This document shows, piece by piece, positions 4,791 through 6,508 of a stretch of DNA of 6,508 nucleotides. The position numbers were made by a program, and so were the translations under genes. How positions within the stretch are numbered: the stretch's first letter is position 1; each line of letters opens with the position of its first letter. The stretch covers positions 1-6,508 of the forward strand of contig JAHQWX010000107.1 in the NCBI GenBank assembly GCA_029856375.1, written 5' to 3'. The notes beneath the pieces were generated by a model, which ran no database searches, was not told the origin of the DNA, and was given only the letters and a program-made list of their open reading frames with translations. Origin of the DNA: Promethearchaeia archaeon. Its GTDB lineage: Archaea; Asgardarchaeota; Lokiarchaeia; Sigyniarchaeales; SOKP01.

Positions 4791-6431
4791 TTAATTATTT
4801 AGGAAAAAATTTAATATTGTCTGCAACGAATCGCTCACAATTAAATTGTCTTTGAAATATGTTTTCAAACGAGTTTGAAGTTTGTTGATTGGATGAATTA
4901 AGAAATCTGTTTTTTCGTTAAATTCATTGAGATAATCCTTAGGGATTAACAATCCACACTTCTCATAAAATTGTTTATATTTTTTAATAAATTCTATGGA
5001 TGCATTTAGTGTTTTCGTGTATATCTCGTCCGTTGAGTTTTGAAATGCAATTGATTCGTTTTGACCAAAGGGGTAAGAATCAATTAACTCTAAGGAAACG
5101 ATCCCAAAGAGTTCAGTCATAAAAAGAACGTGAATAAATTCTCTCTTTATTTCTTTAAAATCATTAATTGCGTTTAGCCATTTATTTACCGATGGAGAAT
5201 TTTCTCGTTTCGCGTCTAATTCAGGTAAAATAACCGCATATTTAACCGAAGTGGGCACGATATATTTGTCTTTTATATCCCGTAATTGCCTCTTAATTAT
5301 TGGGCGGTTGAGCGTATCCGAAGATATAAAGAAAAGGCCTCGTTTATTGTATCTCCGTTCATATTTTTCTATATATTGGGATTCGTTGAGCAGTAATTTC
5401 AATGCTTTGATTAAATTGGGGTGAGAGCGCGCTCTCGTTTCAACTAATTCCCAAAGAGCTCCATCTCTTATCGCTTCTCGTATCGTTCTTAATTCGGAAT
5501 AAGAAATATGTAGGTTGTGTTTCGCTATTAGTTCGGTTTTTAATTTTTTATCGAATAAATTTAATTCTTTAGGGGTAAAATTCGAGCAAACTGGACAATG
5601 GCACGGAAATTCTACTAAATCACTTAACTTTTTTGTTCCTGTCGATAATGTAAAATAGCGTTCGTCCCTTGCGTATAGTATGTAAGCAGCAGAATCCATT
5701 AAATCGCATCCACAGGCAACAGCTAAAGAGAAAAATTGTGGAAGTCCTAAGCCAAACATGTGCAATGGTTTATTTGGAGCAACTCTTTTTTTAACATTGA
5801 TAAAAACATCCACTGCTAAATCAAATCTGTAGTCGATAAATGTTTTAACGAGACCTCCAATTGCGTAAATACCGAAGTCTAATTTACTCATTTCTAATGT
5901 ACTCGTTTCTAATAAATCTTTGTATATAGAACCGTGAATTGGACCAATCCATTTAGACTGATCGCGTTTTCTTCGTTTAATGTTTTTTTTCGCTCTCTCA
6001 ATGTTTTTTAACACTTTTTCCTTTGCCAATTCATATGGATCGTCGAGCTGCACTGGAATGTCTAAAATAACAGGAAAATCCGAACCAATTTCTTCTTGAA
6101 ACCTTTCAATCTCTTTAGGTTCAATAGTTAAATCTTCCTTATACATATATTGTTGGAACGCACCAGAATCAGTAGCAATTAATCCATCGTAATTAAATAA
6201 TTCGTGAACGCCTACTTGTTTCGCTCTTTCCCTTAATTTCTCATCTTTATACATAATGTAAGCGTTAGTAAATATGCAATCAATCCCCAGTCTTTTCATC
6301 TCATAGGGAGTAATAATATTTTTTGAAGGGTGTACCACGGTAAATAAATTGGGGGTAATTAATTTCTTCCCATTAAATTCAATTTTTCCCAGTCTTGAGA
6401 GCCCGTCTGTTTCGAGTACTTCGAAGTTAAT
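4791..6431 (-). CDS. tgtA: Archaeosine tRNA-guanine transglycosylase (arcTGT), probable ATT start
   Basis: arcTGT exchanges G15 in the D-loop of archaeal tRNAs for preQ0, the precursor of archaeosine. Numbering from the proposed ATT start (546 residues): DSGAFQ (88-93) carries the conserved active-site Asp; MDSAAY carries D246, the expected nucleophile; the zinc site is C277-x-C279-x2-C282 plus H305. Identity and position match arcTGT, not ArcS, which lacks these. Residues ~390-490 resemble the domain shared with ArcS (GIVSLELIDSYPFGQNE). The C-terminal PUA domain usual in arcTGT is not apparent. Start choice: the first canonical start is GTG at 6338, but the 31 codons upstream stay open and encode a typical family N-terminus, with GLSRLGKIEFNGKK and ITPNLFTVVHP continuing into the core. 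No ATG, GTG or TTG occurs there. ATT at 6429-6431 sits 8 nt after GGGTGAT; ATA at 6435-6437 is too close to it. First gene of the cluster. Confidence 0.93.
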   Translation of the reverse strand: MNFEVLETDGLSRLGKIEFNGKKLITPNLFTVVHPSKNIITPYEMKRLGIDCIFTNAYIMYKDEKLRERAKQVGVHELFNYDGLIATDSGAFQQYMYKEDLTIEPKEIERFQEEIGSDFPVILDIPVQLDDPYELAKEKVLKNIERAKKNIKRRKRDQSKWIGPIHGSIYKDLLETSTLEMSKLDFGIYAIGGLVKTFIDYRFDLAVDVFINVKKRVAPNKPLHMFGLGLPQFFSLAVACGCDLMDSAAYILYARDERYFTLSTGTKKLSDLVEFPCHCPVCSNFTPKELNLFDKKLKTELIAKHNLHISYSELRTIREAIRDGALWELVETRARSHPNLIKALKLLLNESQYIEKYERRYNKRGLFFISSDTLNRPIIKRQLRDIKDKYIVPTSVKYAVILPELDAKRENSPSVNKWLNAINDFKEIKREFIHVLFMTELFGIVSLELIDSYPFGQNESIAFQNSTDEIYTKTLNASIEFIKKYKQFYEKCGLLIPKDYLNEFNEKTDFLIHPINKLQTRLKTYFKDNLIVSDSLQTILNFFLNN

Positions 6432-6439
6432 TTTTATTT

Positions 6440-6446
6440 ATCACCC
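6440..6446 (-). promoter_or_regulatory. Strong Shine-Dalgarno before the ATT start of arcTGT
   Basis: On the minus strand this reads GGGTGAT, which contains GGTGAT, a perfect match to the archaeal anti-Shine-Dalgarno. It is 8 nt from the ATT at 6431, whereas nothing similar precedes the GTG at 6338. It therefore decides the start in favour of the longer protein. The in-frame stop TAA at 6438-6440 overlaps the end of this site, so translation cannot begin further upstream in this frame. Confidence 0.7.
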
Positions 6447-6471
6447 AAATATATTATCTAAAAAATTTAAC

Positions 6472-6481
6472 TTAAATTTAA
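6472..6481 (-). promoter_or_regulatory. Possible TATA box of the arcTGT cluster
   Basis: An AT-only stretch with TTAAATTTAA character on the minus strand lies about 45 nt upstream of the proposed ATT. A start site about 25 nt downstream would fall just before GGGTGAT, giving a leader of about 20 nt. The whole region is AT-rich, so the exact box is uncertain. Confidence 0.25.
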
Positions 6482-6483
6482 TT

Positions 6484-6508
6484 AATCGAAGAATTCTTTC
6501 AATCGATT
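6484..6508. repeat. Nested palindromes at the window edge, upstream of arcTGT
   Basis: A perfect 10-bp palindrome AAGAATTCTT (6489-6498) is flanked by AATCGA (6484-6489) and its reverse complement TCGATT (6503-6508). The right flank is itself the palindrome AATCGATT (6501-6508). The arrangement is asymmetric by about 5 bp and is cut off by the window edge. It could be a regulatory site for the arcTGT cluster or for an unseen neighbour. Confidence 0.3.

Noticed and set aside
4791..6431. ArcS (TgtA2) instead of arcTGT
   Set aside because: The active-site Asp residues and the CxCxxC...H zinc site of true arcTGT are intact, and the ArcS PCSxxKPY motif is degenerate.

Overview
This is an AT-rich window from an archaeon. 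The evidence is a tRNA gene interrupted by a bulge-helix-bulge intron with no encoded CCA, an archaeal-type tRNA-guanine (archaeosine) transglycosylase, a Trm5-type tRNA m1G37 methyltransferase, a DUF371 protein (an archaeal family), TATA-like upstream elements, and Shine-Dalgarno matches of the GGTGAT type. The low GC, the Lys/Ile/Asn/Glu-rich proteins and the K/E-rich tail on a membrane protein would fit an Asgard (Lokiarchaeia-like) genome, but nothing here proves that placement.

Layout. The left edge (2-214, +) is the C-terminus of a two-helix membrane protein. It runs tail-to-tail into a stand-alone PD-(D/E)XK nuclease (209-922, -), and the two genes share a palindromic TTATAA as their last codon plus stop. 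A 221-bp divergent intergenic region (923-1143) leads into an unrecognised multi-pass membrane protein with a charged N-terminal tail (1144-1881, +). A tRNA-Arg(UCU) gene with an 18-nt canonical intron follows (1993-2085, +). Next is a long coiled-coil protein with a C-terminal alpha/beta domain that may be a degenerate PLD/TrmB-like fold (2173-3207, +). The right half is a minus-strand cluster in the order arcTGT, DUF371, Trm5 (6431 down to 3214), with short or overlapping junctions that suggest one operon.

How the genes work together. arcTGT inserts preQ0 at G15 of archaeal tRNAs, and Trm5 methylates G37. DUF371 lies between them and overlaps the Trm5 start, so a role in tRNA metabolism is a reasonable inference. 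The local tRNA-Arg has G15 and C48, so it could be an arcTGT substrate; its position 37 is A, so it is not an m1G37 substrate.

The strongest unusual observation is at the arcTGT start. About 31 conserved-looking residues lie upstream of the first canonical start (GTG, 6338). They are in frame, have no ATG/GTG/TTG, and are preceded by a perfect GGGTGAT Shine-Dalgarno placed 8 nt before an ATT codon. This suggests AUU initiation, or a one-base error at that codon. I see no CRISPR array, insertion sequence, or convincing defence or novel multi-gene system.
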